The notes below the pieces were generated by a model. That model made no database searches, was not told the origin of the DNA, and worked only from the letters and a program-made list of their open reading frames with translations. A program made the position numbers and the translations under genes. From positions 14,946 to 78,945 of the forward strand of contig JAEYXQ010000120.1 in NCBI GenBank assembly GCA_023431205.1: DNA of 64,000 nt, in the 5' to 3' direction. Of the stretch, positions 45,287 to 54,494 are shown one piece after another; positions within the stretch are counted from its first letter, which is position 1; each line of letters starts with the position of its first letter. Source of the stretch: Pseudomonadota bacterium (GTDB taxonomy: Bacteria > Pseudomonadota > Alphaproteobacteria > Rhizobiales > Devosiaceae).

Positions 45287-46609
45287 TCAGCCTGCCGCCG
45301 GGCGGACGATCTGGCCCTGCCACAGCCGGGGCGCTAACCACAGAACCAACCACGCGCCGAGCGCAAGCGACGAATCCAGCGTTTGTAGAACCTGGTTGTT
45401 CGCTGGGGCGTACACAAGCATCTGGAACAGGATGCAGAAGGCCACCACCGCGGCGTCGTTCCGCCCGAACACCGCATCTCGCCATGCCGCTCCGGCCGCG
45501 AATGCAATCAAGCCGACCAGCACTGCACTCAGTGGGAAGCCGAAGTCATTGGCGAACCAGGCGTAGATGCTGCTCCACTGCGTCTGGTCGCTCCAGCCTA
45601 ATGTGCGCAACTGGTAGGTAAAGCTGTTCTGATAGAGGCCAGTGTCGCCCGTCACCGCTTCGTAAGCTCGGGTGGCGAGGGAGGAATTGCCGACGCCCCA
45701 CATTGGGTTGGTGGGCAGGGTGAGCGCCAGTGACACACCGAAATATCCCTGGGCAACGTATCCCGTCAGCATGCTGATCGTGAATTTGGCAGGAAGCGGC
45801 AGCGAGGAGATCATCCAGTTCTCGGGGTCCGCGCATATCCGCATATCGCTGATGCAGACCTCATCAACACCGCCGAGCCGTGCCGCCTTTCGGGCTGAGA
45901 ACAGACCAAGGGCCGCCACGGCACCGACCAGGAGGACGAAGATGATTGCCATGCCCTGCCGGGAGGTAAGCAGTTTCCGAACGCGGGCCGCGTCGCGCGA
46001 CAGGCCGCGACCAAGAAGGACAAGCAACCCCCCGCCGGCGAAGATAGCTAGGTCCGCGATCTCCTTGTCGGTGCCGCGCAGGATGGAAAACACCACGCTC
46101 GAGAGGGCGCAGGCGATCACCGCCAGGCGCAGGACCCAGCCCAGGCGTCGGCCATGCACCACGCCGAGGGGGACAACGGCCACGATCACCATGAAGGCCA
46201 GTGCCCTGACGAGCGCGATCAGCGTGCGCGAGCCGGTCCCCTGGTTCACCTGTGCCAGCATGGCTTCGTAGGCGGCCCGCTGATCCTGCAAGGCGGACAG
46301 CACGGCCCAGGGAGGCCGGCCAGTGTAGGCGTACGAGGCGGGAAATAGGATGCCGACACTCAGCGCTGCGCCGCCAAGCAGGATCCACTTCACCGGCAGC
46401 TGCAGGCCTTCCCGCGGGGTGACGTTCAGCGCCAGGGCAAACCCGGCGGTAACCGTCAGAATCGCGAACAATAAGAACACGGCGAGGATGTATGGGTCGG
46501 GTGTCGGCCAGGCGATCGGGCCGTAGAAATACATCCAGACTGTCCAGAGCAAATACACGACCAGCAATGTGCCGGGCAGTGCGCTGGTCAGGAGGCGCGT
46601 GGCGCTCAT
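45287..46609 (-). CDS. Polytopic membrane protein, O-antigen polymerase/ligase (Wzy)-like
   Basis: This 440-residue protein has about ten to twelve predicted membrane helices and a large extracytoplasmic loop (about residues 235-330, including two cysteines in VCISDMRICADP). This topology resembles Wzy polymerases or O-antigen ligases, and the translationally coupled upstream gene encodes a Wzz-like protein (ATGA overlap at 46609). No strict motif confirms the family, so the call rests on topology and context. No glycosyltransferase genes flank it. Confidence 0.6.
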   Translation of the reverse strand: MSATRLLTSALPGTLLVVYLLWTVWMYFYGPIAWPTPDPYILAVFLLFAILTVTAGFALALNVTPREGLQLPVKWILLGGAALSVGILFPASYAYTGRPPWAVLSALQDQRAAYEAMLAQVNQGTGSRTLIALVRALAFMVIVAVVPLGVVHGRRLGWVLRLAVIACALSSVVFSILRGTDKEIADLAIFAGGGLLVLLGRGLSRDAARVRKLLTSRQGMAIIFVLLVGAVAALGLFSARKAARLGGVDEVCISDMRICADPENWMISSLPLPAKFTISMLTGYVAQGYFGVSLALTLPTNPMWGVGNSSLATRAYEAVTGDTGLYQNSFTYQLRTLGWSDQTQWSSIYAWFANDFGFPLSAVLVGLIAFAAGAAWRDAVFGRNDAAVVAFCILFQMLVYAPANNQVLQTLDSSLALGAWLVLWLAPRLWQGQIVRPAAG

Positions 46610-47604
46610 TTGCGGAAGCGCGCCAATTGCCATCCGATGAGCCAGAGCACGAACCCGGCGAATGCGCCCAGCAATGAGGACAGCAATGCGCTCGAGGACT
46701 GGCTGCGGACTATTGCGGTCGGGGCAGGGGCGTCCGCCAGAGTGGTAGCCTCGCGGAACGCAGACACGTAGGGCGCTAGCGCCACACCAACGTCAATCTG
46801 GCGATCCTCGAGGTTATCAAACTCAGCCTCGATTTCAGGAATGGCTGCGAGGCCCTGTTCGTCGAGCATCTGGAGATAGCGCTCGCCGTTCTCCACCTGA
46901 ATGGCTGCCGTTCGCTGGTTGGTTTCCATTTGCGAGACCACAGCCAGGAGGTCGGCCCTGTCGTTCTGGAGCGCGACGATGTGCTGCTGCGCAGGATAAA
47001 AACGGGGCTCGGTAACCCTGATTTCCACACCCGACGACCGTCCCGGGGCGGTGCCCTCCGGGAGCGCCGCGGCGGCCAGGACGGCCTGCTTGTTTTCGTT
47101 CTCGCGTATAGCGGACAGGTAAGGAGGTATGCCGGCGCGCGCCAAGGAGATCAGGCTTCTTCCCGCAACGATCGCACCACGAACCGCTTCCTTGGCTGCG
47201 AAGTTCGCCATCTCGTTGGTAGCATATCGCGCAAGGACCAGCGCCTCCTCCTGCACGGCGGCAGGATCATCGCCTGTGACGGTGATCCGAATCTGCGACG
47301 GCACCTCACCCGGAGCGCCGGAGGTGGGTGCATGGGCAAAGCGAATCGGCGACGCCCCCTGCGGGACGGCAAGGTCATTCGTGATGTTCGTTGTCACGAT
47401 CGGGTCTAGCGAGGCCCGGACAGCGTAAGTCTCGAAAAGTTCAGGGGAGTGCAGGCCGGCCGGGTTGATTGGGTACGCGGCACTCAGGGCGATATCTGCA
47501 TGGGCGATGGAACCGGACGACGCCTGACTGTGAACGAGGTACCCTGCCAGGGCGCCTCCGATCACCAGCGCGGCAGCGGTCCCAAGCGTCAAAGCCAGTC
47601 TCAT
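46606..47604 (-). CDS. Wzz-like chain-length determinant / polysaccharide co-polymerase family protein
   Basis: This 332-residue protein has one N-terminal helix (LTLGTAAALVIGGALAGYL), a long periplasmic region with helical, coiled-coil-like stretches (about 130-275), and a C-terminal helix (ALLSSLLGAFAGFVLWLIGW) followed by RFRK. This two-helix hairpin topology is that of Wzz-type polysaccharide co-polymerases; no kinase domain is attached. It overlaps the Wzy-like gene, suggesting joint control of polymer length. The family assignment is moderate. Confidence 0.6.
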   Translation of the reverse strand: MRLALTLGTAAALVIGGALAGYLVHSQASSGSIAHADIALSAAYPINPAGLHSPELFETYAVRASLDPIVTTNITNDLAVPQGASPIRFAHAPTSGAPGEVPSQIRITVTGDDPAAVQEEALVLARYATNEMANFAAKEAVRGAIVAGRSLISLARAGIPPYLSAIRENENKQAVLAAAALPEGTAPGRSSGVEIRVTEPRFYPAQQHIVALQNDRADLLAVVSQMETNQRTAAIQVENGERYLQMLDEQGLAAIPEIEAEFDNLEDRQIDVGVALAPYVSAFREATTLADAPAPTAIVRSQSSSALLSSLLGAFAGFVLWLIGWQLARFRK

Positions 47605-48107
47605 CCCACCGCCCTCCAGATGCAGTCAGTCGCACATCGTCTATTAGGTCGAGTCGAAATTGGCTAGTGACGCCTTTCCAGTTTCCGGAAAATACAAGAG
47701 CACTGCACCCTGCTGGATGCGATTGTGAATATACACCGCGCTCCTGTACACATCTCCAGATCGAAAGGGCGGTGCTAATGGTCGCTGTCTATGGGCACGG
47801 CATGTAGATTCTTCCGTCGCGCTCAGGACGATTGCAGGCGCTATCCAGCCTGGGGGTTGCTCCTGTGGCTCTTCCCCAGCGGATGGCCGGGAGCTTCGGT
47901 TCTCATGGCGACCGCGGGCCGCTCTCGGCCGGGCCAGGCTTTCGCGACGGTGCAGTACGGCGTGCATACCTTCTTCATTTGTCGAGGTCTTCGTCCTGCA
48001 GGTAACTAATCAAATCTTACTTGCGACAAGGAGAATAATGTGCGCTTTATGGCGCGTCGATCCAGTATCGGCTCCGGTCTCCTGGCATCGGGGTGTGAGT
48101 TGCTCTG
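47605..48107. other. Intergenic stretch without a convincing gene
   Basis: About 500 bases between the leftward Wzz-like gene and the rightward small secreted-protein gene. Short frames on both strands have no ribosome site or recognisable motif. Near the right end a strong ribosome site (AAGGAG at 48028-48033) precedes ATG 48038, which opens a frame different from that of the next gene. The region should hold two divergent promoters, but I could not assign clear -35/-10 pairs. Confidence 0.5.
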
Positions 48108-48485
48108 ATGTTGGCAGTGCGTTGGTTTGCAGTTCTCCTCTTCTCTCTCGCCGCTGCTTTGGGCGCGCTGGCCACTCCGCCGGGAGCAGGCAATGGTGCC
48201 GGCTCCCAGCCGCAGGACGGAGGGAACGGCAAGGAGACCGCTGTGACAAATGACATGCCAGCCAGGGGTGAGCAGGTATCGATCGTGGGGACGTACGAGT
48301 CGGCAGGCAACGGGGTGGAGTGCCCCAAGATTCGGGCCGATGACGGCAGGCTGTTCGGCGTTTCGTCGATGCCGACCGACATCGAGTTGGGAGCGCGGGT
48401 GAAGATCGCCGGCCCCATCGTAGTAATGACGACCTGTCTGGGAGACGTCATCTACGTCGAGGAGTTTGCTGAACTCGGGAATTAG
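48108..48485 (+). CDS. Small secreted protein, DUF5818-like
   Basis: This 125-residue protein has a Sec signal peptide (VRWFAVLLFSLAAALGALA), a Gly/Gln-rich low-complexity linker (about residues 24-50) and a compact C-terminal domain (about 55-122, with TYESAGNGVECPKIRADDGRL). That domain resembles DUF5818-type OB-like beta domains and has two cysteines that could pair. It lies 36 bases before the secreted protease gene, so it may act with or on that enzyme; the function is unknown. The ribosome site before ATG 48108 is weak. Confidence 0.6.
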   Translation: MLAVRWFAVLLFSLAAALGALATPPGAGNGAGSQPQDGGNGKETAVTNDMPARGEQVSIVGTYESAGNGVECPKIRADDGRLFGVSSMPTDIELGARVKIAGPIVVMTTCLGDVIYVEEFAELGN

Positions 48486-48521
48486 CTGCCGGCACCGTTG
48501 GTGCAGGAGGAGGGAGAAATC

Positions 48522-51419
48522 ATGAGTTTACCAGCCGACCCACTCTTCGGTTACCAATGGCACCTGCGGAACACAACGCCTGGGCTCTTGGACCTGAACA
48601 TCGTGCGCTCCAATGGCGTTGACTCCCTCTGGGACGACTACACCGGGCGTGGCATCAACGTATTCGTCATCGACGATGGCTTTGACTACAACCACGAAGA
48701 TCTCCGTGGGAACTATCAAACAAGCCGGGACTACGACTTCGCCAACAACGACGGCGACGCTTTGGGGTTGAACAACAACTCCCATGGCACAGCCGTTGCA
48801 GGCATTATCGGCGCATCGGGCGAGAACGGCGTTGGGGTGGTGGGGATCGCGTATCGCGCCAACATCATCGGCTATCAAACGGCAGCGTTCATCAACGACG
48901 GATGGCTGCAAGATATCCGAGACTCGATCACGACGGCGGCTGCCAACGGTGCCGACGTAATCAACATCAGCCAGGGCATTGCCAACGACGCTGCATCGGA
49001 ATTCGGCTTCGGTTACAATCCGGCGCGTTTCGCCGAGATCGACCTCGTAATCGACTACGCAAACGCGACCGGACGGGGCGGGCTCGGCGCTAACATCGTG
49101 AAGTCAGCCGGCAACTCTCGCGGTGCAAACTACGATGTCAATGCCGATCCTTGGACAAAGAACTCCGGGCAGATCGTCGTAGCCGCGGTGGATCAGAACG
49201 GGTTCGTGTCGAGCTATTCATCGTTCGGTGCGGCCAATCTCGTGTCCGGGTTCGGAACGCCGGGCCAAGTCGTTACGACGGATCGTACTGGTGCGGCCGG
49301 TTATAACGGCACGAATTACACGAACACCTTCAATGGCACCTCCTCTGCCGCGCCCATGGTGAGTGGCGTGGTGACGCTGATGCTGGACGCTAGCGAGGGT
49401 CTTGGCTGGCGCGACGTTCAGACCATCCTGGCCTACTCCGCGCGTCACGTCGGGAGCGCGGTCAACAACACGACCATCTCAGGGTCCGAGCGCACGCCGT
49501 GGGACTGGAACATGGCTACCAACTGGAATGGCGGTGGGCTCCACTACAGCATGGACTACGGCTATGGCCTAGTGGACGCCCACGCGGCGGTTCGCATGGC
49601 TGAGACGTGGGGGTTCATGGGCGTTGCTCAGACCTCGGCCAACCAGATCATCACGCACGTGGACGGCATCGCTGATGGAGCCACTGTCGTCATCCCGGAC
49701 GGGGACCCCACAGGCACATCCTTTACGCTCAACGAAACAGACAACATCACCGTCGAGCGACTGACGCTGGAGTTGGACTTCCAGACCACCTACCTACAGG
49801 ACGTCCAGATCTATCTGCGCTCGCCCACGGGTGTGGAGCACGTTTTGATCCGCGAGCAGGCTGGGAGCGCTGACTACAATGGCCGGTACACGTTCCACAG
49901 TCAGGCCTTCCGGGGAGAGTCCAGCGCCGGGGATTGGACCGTACGCATAGTCGACCGCTATTCCGGCGACACTTTGTCGGTCCGGGACATCGACCTCCGT
50001 CTCTTTGGTAGCGCTGCTACCAACAACGATCGGTACTTCTTCACCGAGGAATACTCGCGGTTTGCCGGCACGGCAGGGCATCGCACGAACTATGCCGACA
50101 CGAACGGCGGCAGTGATTTCATCAACGCTGCTGCCATCACAACCGCCATGTCGATCGACCTGCGCGGTGGAGCGAGCTTCATCGACGGCATCCTCACCAC
50201 GTTCAGCGGCATCGAGCACATAATCGCCGGCGATGGAAACGACATCCTTTACGGCACGGCTGGCGCCAACACGATCCTCGGGGTTCGTGGTGACGACATC
50301 ATCTACGGCAATGGCGGCGGCGACTTCCTGGACGGCGGCGCCGGCAATGACACGGTCTCCTACGGTCTGCTGGGGCAGGGCGTGACCGTTAACCTGTTCA
50401 ACCGGATCGCCATCGTGGCCGGGCAGAACGATACGCTCAACAACATTGAGAACGTTCACGGCACGGTCGGGGTCGATCACATCGTGGGTAACGACGTCGA
50501 CAATGTCTTTGTCGGCTTCGGCGGGTACGACTACTTCAATGGTCTCGGCGGCAACGACACGGTGCGGTACGACTATGCCGCAGTGGGTGTCTATGTCGAC
50601 CTGACGGCCCAGCTCGGCTGGGACGGCGTGGCGCAAGACACTTTCTTCTCCATCGAGAGCGCCGGCGGATCGGCCTACAACGACATACTCTACGGCAACA
50701 ACCTCGATAACACCTTCGAGGGTCTGCTCGGGAATGACCACATCTACGGTCTCGGGGGCAATGACACCGTCTCTTACTCCTATGCGGCCACAGGAGTGAT
50801 GGTCGACTTGACTGGCGGCAACTCCTGGGACGGCGTTGCAATGGACTGGCTGTACTCCATCGAGAACGTCATCGGGTCGGTCCACAACGACTTCATCTAC
50901 GGCAATGCCCAGAACAACGTCTTCGAAGGGCTGGATGGCGCTGACCGCTTCTTCGGATACGATGGCAGCGATACCGTTACCTACCACCGCCACCAGCGGG
51001 CTGTGACCATCGACCTTACCGGCGGTTCTGCCGCCGATGGTGTAGCTACGGACCTGCTCTACTCGATCGAGAACGCGATCGGCTCACGTCATGATGACCT
51101 GATCTGGGGGAGCGCCGGGTCCAACCGTATCGAGGGTGGCTTCGGTGAGGACTACCTGGTCGGTGCTGGCGGAAACGACGTCTTCGTGTTCGGCTCCAGC
51201 GGTACCGGCGTCGACGTGATCGCTGACTTCGACTCCAACCCTGCTGGCGGCCAGGACCTTATGGACCTGAGCGGCCGGGGATTTGGCGCTGCCAGCATTG
51301 GCACGGCAATCCTGATCAGCCAGGCCGGAGCGCACACCCACATCGATATCGGTTCGGACCGTATCGTGTTGATCAACACCAATGCCGTGGACATCACGTC
51401 GTCTGACTTCCTGTTCTAG
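48522..51419 (+). CDS. S8 (kexin/subtilisin-like) serine protease with P-domain and C-terminal RTX-type repeats, type I secreted
   Basis: This is a 965-residue exoprotease. The subtilase domain (about 8-365) has the triad D51 (VIDDGFD), H88 (NSHGTAVAG) and S274 (NGTSSAAP). A proprotein-convertase P-domain follows (about 385-498). Residues about 560-900 hold Ca-binding RTX motifs (GDGNDILYG, GGAGNDTVSYG) in 69-residue tandem units. The last about 60 residues end ITSSDFLF, a typical ABC-exporter signal. No N-terminal signal peptide is present, in line with type I secretion. The ribosome site AGGGAG is five bases before ATG 48522. No HlyB/D/TolC genes are nearby. Confidence 0.92.
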   Translation: MSLPADPLFGYQWHLRNTTPGLLDLNIVRSNGVDSLWDDYTGRGINVFVIDDGFDYNHEDLRGNYQTSRDYDFANNDGDALGLNNNSHGTAVAGIIGASGENGVGVVGIAYRANIIGYQTAAFINDGWLQDIRDSITTAAANGADVINISQGIANDAASEFGFGYNPARFAEIDLVIDYANATGRGGLGANIVKSAGNSRGANYDVNADPWTKNSGQIVVAAVDQNGFVSSYSSFGAANLVSGFGTPGQVVTTDRTGAAGYNGTNYTNTFNGTSSAAPMVSGVVTLMLDASEGLGWRDVQTILAYSARHVGSAVNNTTISGSERTPWDWNMATNWNGGGLHYSMDYGYGLVDAHAAVRMAETWGFMGVAQTSANQIITHVDGIADGATVVIPDGDPTGTSFTLNETDNITVERLTLELDFQTTYLQDVQIYLRSPTGVEHVLIREQAGSADYNGRYTFHSQAFRGESSAGDWTVRIVDRYSGDTLSVRDIDLRLFGSAATNNDRYFFTEEYSRFAGTAGHRTNYADTNGGSDFINAAAITTAMSIDLRGGASFIDGILTTFSGIEHIIAGDGNDILYGTAGANTILGVRGDDIIYGNGGGDFLDGGAGNDTVSYGLLGQGVTVNLFNRIAIVAGQNDTLNNIENVHGTVGVDHIVGNDVDNVFVGFGGYDYFNGLGGNDTVRYDYAAVGVYVDLTAQLGWDGVAQDTFFSIESAGGSAYNDILYGNNLDNTFEGLLGNDHIYGLGGNDTVSYSYAATGVMVDLTGGNSWDGVAMDWLYSIENVIGSVHNDFIYGNAQNNVFEGLDGADRFFGYDGSDTVTYHRHQRAVTIDLTGGSAADGVATDLLYSIENAIGSRHDDLIWGSAGSNRIEGGFGEDYLVGAGGNDVFVFGSSGTGVDVIADFDSNPAGGQDLMDLSGRGFGAASIGTAILISQAGAHTHIDIGSDRIVLINTNAVDITSSDFLF
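50349..51176 (+). repeat. Tandem 207-bp (69-residue) repeats in the protease gene
   Basis: Aspartate codons of the recurring motif D-T-V-x-Y begin at 50349, 50556, 50763 and 50970, and the related D-V-F-V at 51177, an exact 207-base spacing four times. Each unit carries a D-T-V-x-Y start, a V-x-(V/I)-(D/N)-L strand, an I-E-(N/S) turn and GNDxIYG-like glycine-rich loops. Confidence 0.85.
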
Positions 51420-51438
51420 GCCAGGCAGCAGCCGAATC

Positions 51439-51473
51439 TAGCAAAGGGCGGGTCAAAATCCCGCCCTTTGCTA
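51439..51473. terminator. Strong bidirectional terminator between convergent genes
   Basis: A perfect 14-bp stem (TAGCAAAGGGCGGG at 51439-51452, CCCGCCCTTTGCTA at 51460-51473) has a 7-base loop. A-rich and T-rich stem bases allow termination on both strands. The right arm includes the stop codon of the leftward gene. Confidence 0.85.
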
Positions 51474-51986
51474 TTGATCAGCCGGAGGGCAGGAGAGATC
51501 GTCCGAGGGCTCCACCACTGTCTGTCCGACCTTGTGGAACTTGAAGCCCTCCCCAGCCACCCAGCGGTCCCGCCTCACCTCTCCGGGCATAGCTTCGAGG
51601 AACAGCAGCGTATCGATGGTTTGATCGCGATCGAAATCGACACGGATGCGGGGATCGTAGGTGTAAGGCGGCGTTGCCGCGAACTGCACCTCGCGACCGA
51701 CCTCTGCGCCATTGGAGCAAACGACCGCGGTCAACAGGCCACCTTGCGCGGTGGCTGCCTTCGGGATCTTGAGCCAAACCATCTCGGCGCCAGTGCCATT
51801 GGGTAGTTGTCCAAAAGACTTCAGCACCTCGTCAACAAAGAGGGGCTGAGGCGATTCCTCTGAGCTGGACGCTGATACGAGCAGCAGTCCCGCGCACCCC
51901 AGGCCGATCAGCGCGACATATGGCCAGAATTGGCGCAGAACGGCCCAAGGGAATGTGGCTCGCTGGGAGTCGTGGTCACCGGCCAT
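51471..51986 (-). CDS. Hypothetical membrane-anchored protein
   Basis: This 171-residue protein has a cytoplasmic N-terminus of about 20 residues, one helix (YVALIGLGCAGLLLV) and an extracytoplasmic domain of about 130 residues with two cysteines (VVCSNG and DLSCPP) that could form a disulfide. I do not recognise the family. It converges on the RTX protease and shares its terminator. The start at 51986 has no strong ribosome site; its position beside the secreted protease may be coincidental. Confidence 0.6.
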   Translation of the reverse strand: MAGDHDSQRATFPWAVLRQFWPYVALIGLGCAGLLLVSASSSEESPQPLFVDEVLKSFGQLPNGTGAEMVWLKIPKAATAQGGLLTAVVCSNGAEVGREVQFAATPPYTYDPRIRVDFDRDQTIDTLLFLEAMPGEVRRDRWVAGEGFKFHKVGQTVVEPSDDLSCPPADQ

Positions 51987-52531
51987 GGCCTGCAGGCTCC
52001 CACCAACATACCGCGAACTCGATGGGTGGAGGCACCCCGCGATGGAAGCGGTCGGAACACGCCAAAAGGCCGGAGCCCGAACCTTCAGCGGTCGAGAGGA
52101 CCCCTCCGGATTTCGCGAACTGCTCCGACTGGTCGGGTGGACGGTCTGGCATGGTCATCGCGGAAATTGCCTCAGCGTCGCTGGTGATAGTCAGGGGCGA
52201 ACCTCCCGCTCGCTACTTGAGGCAGAAACGACTGGGTTGCCTCGCACTTGCCCAAACGATCGATCTGATCGCCTGGGAATCGAGGCAGCAGTCGGCACGG
52301 TCTATGCGCCATGGAGTCACCTCTGAGATGCCATGGATCATCCTCGGACCGGTGGTCGGAAGTCAACCGGGGATGGTCTGCAATTCAGGCTACTCGGCCA
52401 GGCAGTCGGAGACCAGCCGGAGGACTCACGAGCAAGTGGCTTCGAAATTGTGGTCAGGACTCTCGGCACCATGGACTGCTGGTGCTTACAGCCCACACTG
52501 CATCCTCGCGGCGCAACGTTGGGTGTTTTGA
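51987..52531. other. Intergenic stretch without a convincing gene
   Basis: About 545 bases between the hypothetical membrane protein and the 3' end of the decayed acyltransferase gene. Several overlapping frames of 60-200 codons exist on both strands, but none has family motifs, a ribosome site, or amino acid composition like the neighbours. It may be further decayed DNA. Confidence 0.5.
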
Positions 52532-54410
52532 TCAGTACGACACTCCACCAGAGTTGGCCGCGTCCAGAAGGTATGCTCCAAAAGGGCTTGCAATGGCGCG
52601 CTTGCCGAAAAGCGCTGCTCCTGCGCTTGTCCAGTGGCCATAGTCAAAGATCGTCAGCCTGCCTTGTTCATCGAAGGCATCGCACTGAGTCGTGGTGGGG
52701 CAGACCCATGCATCTTTCGGGAAGAAGGGTACCCCCAGCCGCGCGGTTTCCTCGGCCAGGATCTTGTTGACCGTGCTAGTCTCTGGCGATTTCGATGCGG
52801 CCAGCAGCCGTTCTGGTGCGCCCGTCTGCTCTTGGCTAGAAGGAGTGGCACGTCGGGAAACTCAGCGGTGCGGCCAAGGACTATCAACTGCGCTTGAGTA
52901 TCCTTCACCAACCAGGTTGCGAGCGCTGGCAGTCCATCCAAGCCTGTTTGACTCCAACGGGTAGATACGACGATCACATCCGCGTCCGCGACATGGTCAG
53001 AGGACGCGAACGCCGATCTCTCTGCCCGGCAGGGCTCGAGCAAGGACGGCTCAAAGCTCGCCGGCTGGTCCGGACTGTCCGCCGTCATCCAAAGGCAATC
53101 ATCATCAAAGCGTTGGCTGCGTACGTCGATGCTCGGTAGCAGATCGGCATTTAGGTTCAGGGCATTGAACACATCGGCCTGATGCGAGTCGCCGATGACC
53201 AGGACACGTGCTGCCGCCGTACTGTTGAAGTTGGAGCGGCCAAACGAGTTGTTCACCTGGTAGATGACGGCGGTGTCGCTCTTGCGGAGGTAAGCGGGGA
53301 ACCGCCATGCCAGGCCAGCTGTCGCCGCGATCGAGCTACACAACACAACGATGGCCGCCGTCGCGCCGGAAAGCGCGCGAGATATGGTCTGCGCCCCGGG
53401 CGTCCTAAGGGACGTTCGCTGCATCGGCGCCTCCACCAAACGATAGATCAACTCCGCGGTGACGATCACCAGGAGGAGTAGCAGGGCCTTTTTCCAAGCC
53501 GATGGTGGGGTGAAGCGTCCTTAGCCGGTCAGCACGAGTACTGGCCAATGGACGAGGTACAGGGTGTAACTTCGGCGCCCGATAGCCACCAGCAGGCGAT
53601 GTCAGAGCGCGGCGCCGACCCAAGTGCCAGGTCCCCCTGCTGTGAGCAGGGCGGCGCCTAGGGCCGGAATGAGGGCGACAGCCGAGGGGTATGCTTGCCC
53701 ACCTGAATCGTTGCGGCACCAATGCTGATGAGTGCAAGGCCTGCAGTGGAAGATGCTTGCCTTGCAGCCCCGTGGCGCAATGGCGGGAGCACCAGCGCGA
53801 CTGCCGCACCGAGTGCGAACTCGTAGACCTCGCGAAAGCGGCGAGCAAAAGCCGGAGAGTGGCGACCAGGGATCTGCCACTGCCGGTGCGAGACTGGCCA
53901 GCCCTGCACAAAGGAGGACCCAGACGCGATTTCTTCCGAGAGCCACTAGAAGCAACGGCCACACGAGATAGAACTGCCCCTCCACACTGAGGGACCAGGT
54001 GTGCAGAAGCACCTTTGTCGCTGCGCTACCGTCGAAATAGCCGGTGTTCGCCTCGAAATAGCCGATCGACGCGAGGAGCAGAACGGACACGGCCGATCGA
54101 GCCAAGTCATCCAGGTCGGCCGGTACGAGAACCAGTGTTCCCGCCGCAACGGTCGCGAACAGCACGACCAGCAGCGACGGCGCGAGGCGCCTTACCCGTC
54201 GAAGGTAGAAGGCCCTGAAGTCGAAGCGGCCGGAGGCGCTCTCCGCTCCGATGATCCCCGATATCAGATAACCGCTGATAACGAAAAAGACGTCCACGCC
54301 AACGAACCCGCCTGGCAGGCGGGGTAAGCCGAAGTGGTAGTACATCACCAGCGCGACTGCCACGGCCGGAGGCCGTCGATATCGTCTCGTCGATCGGTGC
54401 TGCCCCTCAT
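52532..54410 (-). pseudogene. Decayed acyltransferase-3 (OafA-like) with C-terminal SGNH domain
   Basis: Fragments in different frames rebuild one gene. From the start: RRDDIDGLR in one frame, then VALVMYYHFGLPRLPGGF and VDVFFVISGYLISGIIG in another, then LLHTWSLSVEGQFYLVWP. Further on come YEFALGAAVALVL, then YTLYLVHWPVLVLTG followed by an in-frame TAA at 53521-53523. The frame continues as ELIYRLVEAPM and the SGNH block VLVIGDSHQADVF. After another frame change it ends FDYGHWTSAGAALFGK and stops at 52532. At least three frameshifts and one nonsense codon are needed. The intact protein would acylate a surface glycan. Confidence 0.85.
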
Positions 54411-54494
54411 CCCCGCCAGATGCCACGGCGACAGTCACTCGTCTAGATGCTGAACCCTCCTCGTCCGGCGCCGTTGCTGTTGCGGAGGTGCCAG

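Noticed and set aside
49794..50993. Minus-strand frame of about 400 codons opposite the RTX repeats
   Set aside because: The Val/Asp-rich repetitive product is an inverse reading of the glycine/aspartate repeats.
50349..51176. Periodic repeats considered as a CRISPR array or minisatellite
   Set aside because: The 207-base period is in frame within a protease gene, units are diverged, and no short identical repeats with spacers occur.
51920..52770. Several overlapping plus-strand frames of 60-200 codons
   Set aside because: No motifs or ribosome sites; the right part is antisense to the decayed acyltransferase gene whose SGNH motifs are readable on the minus strand.
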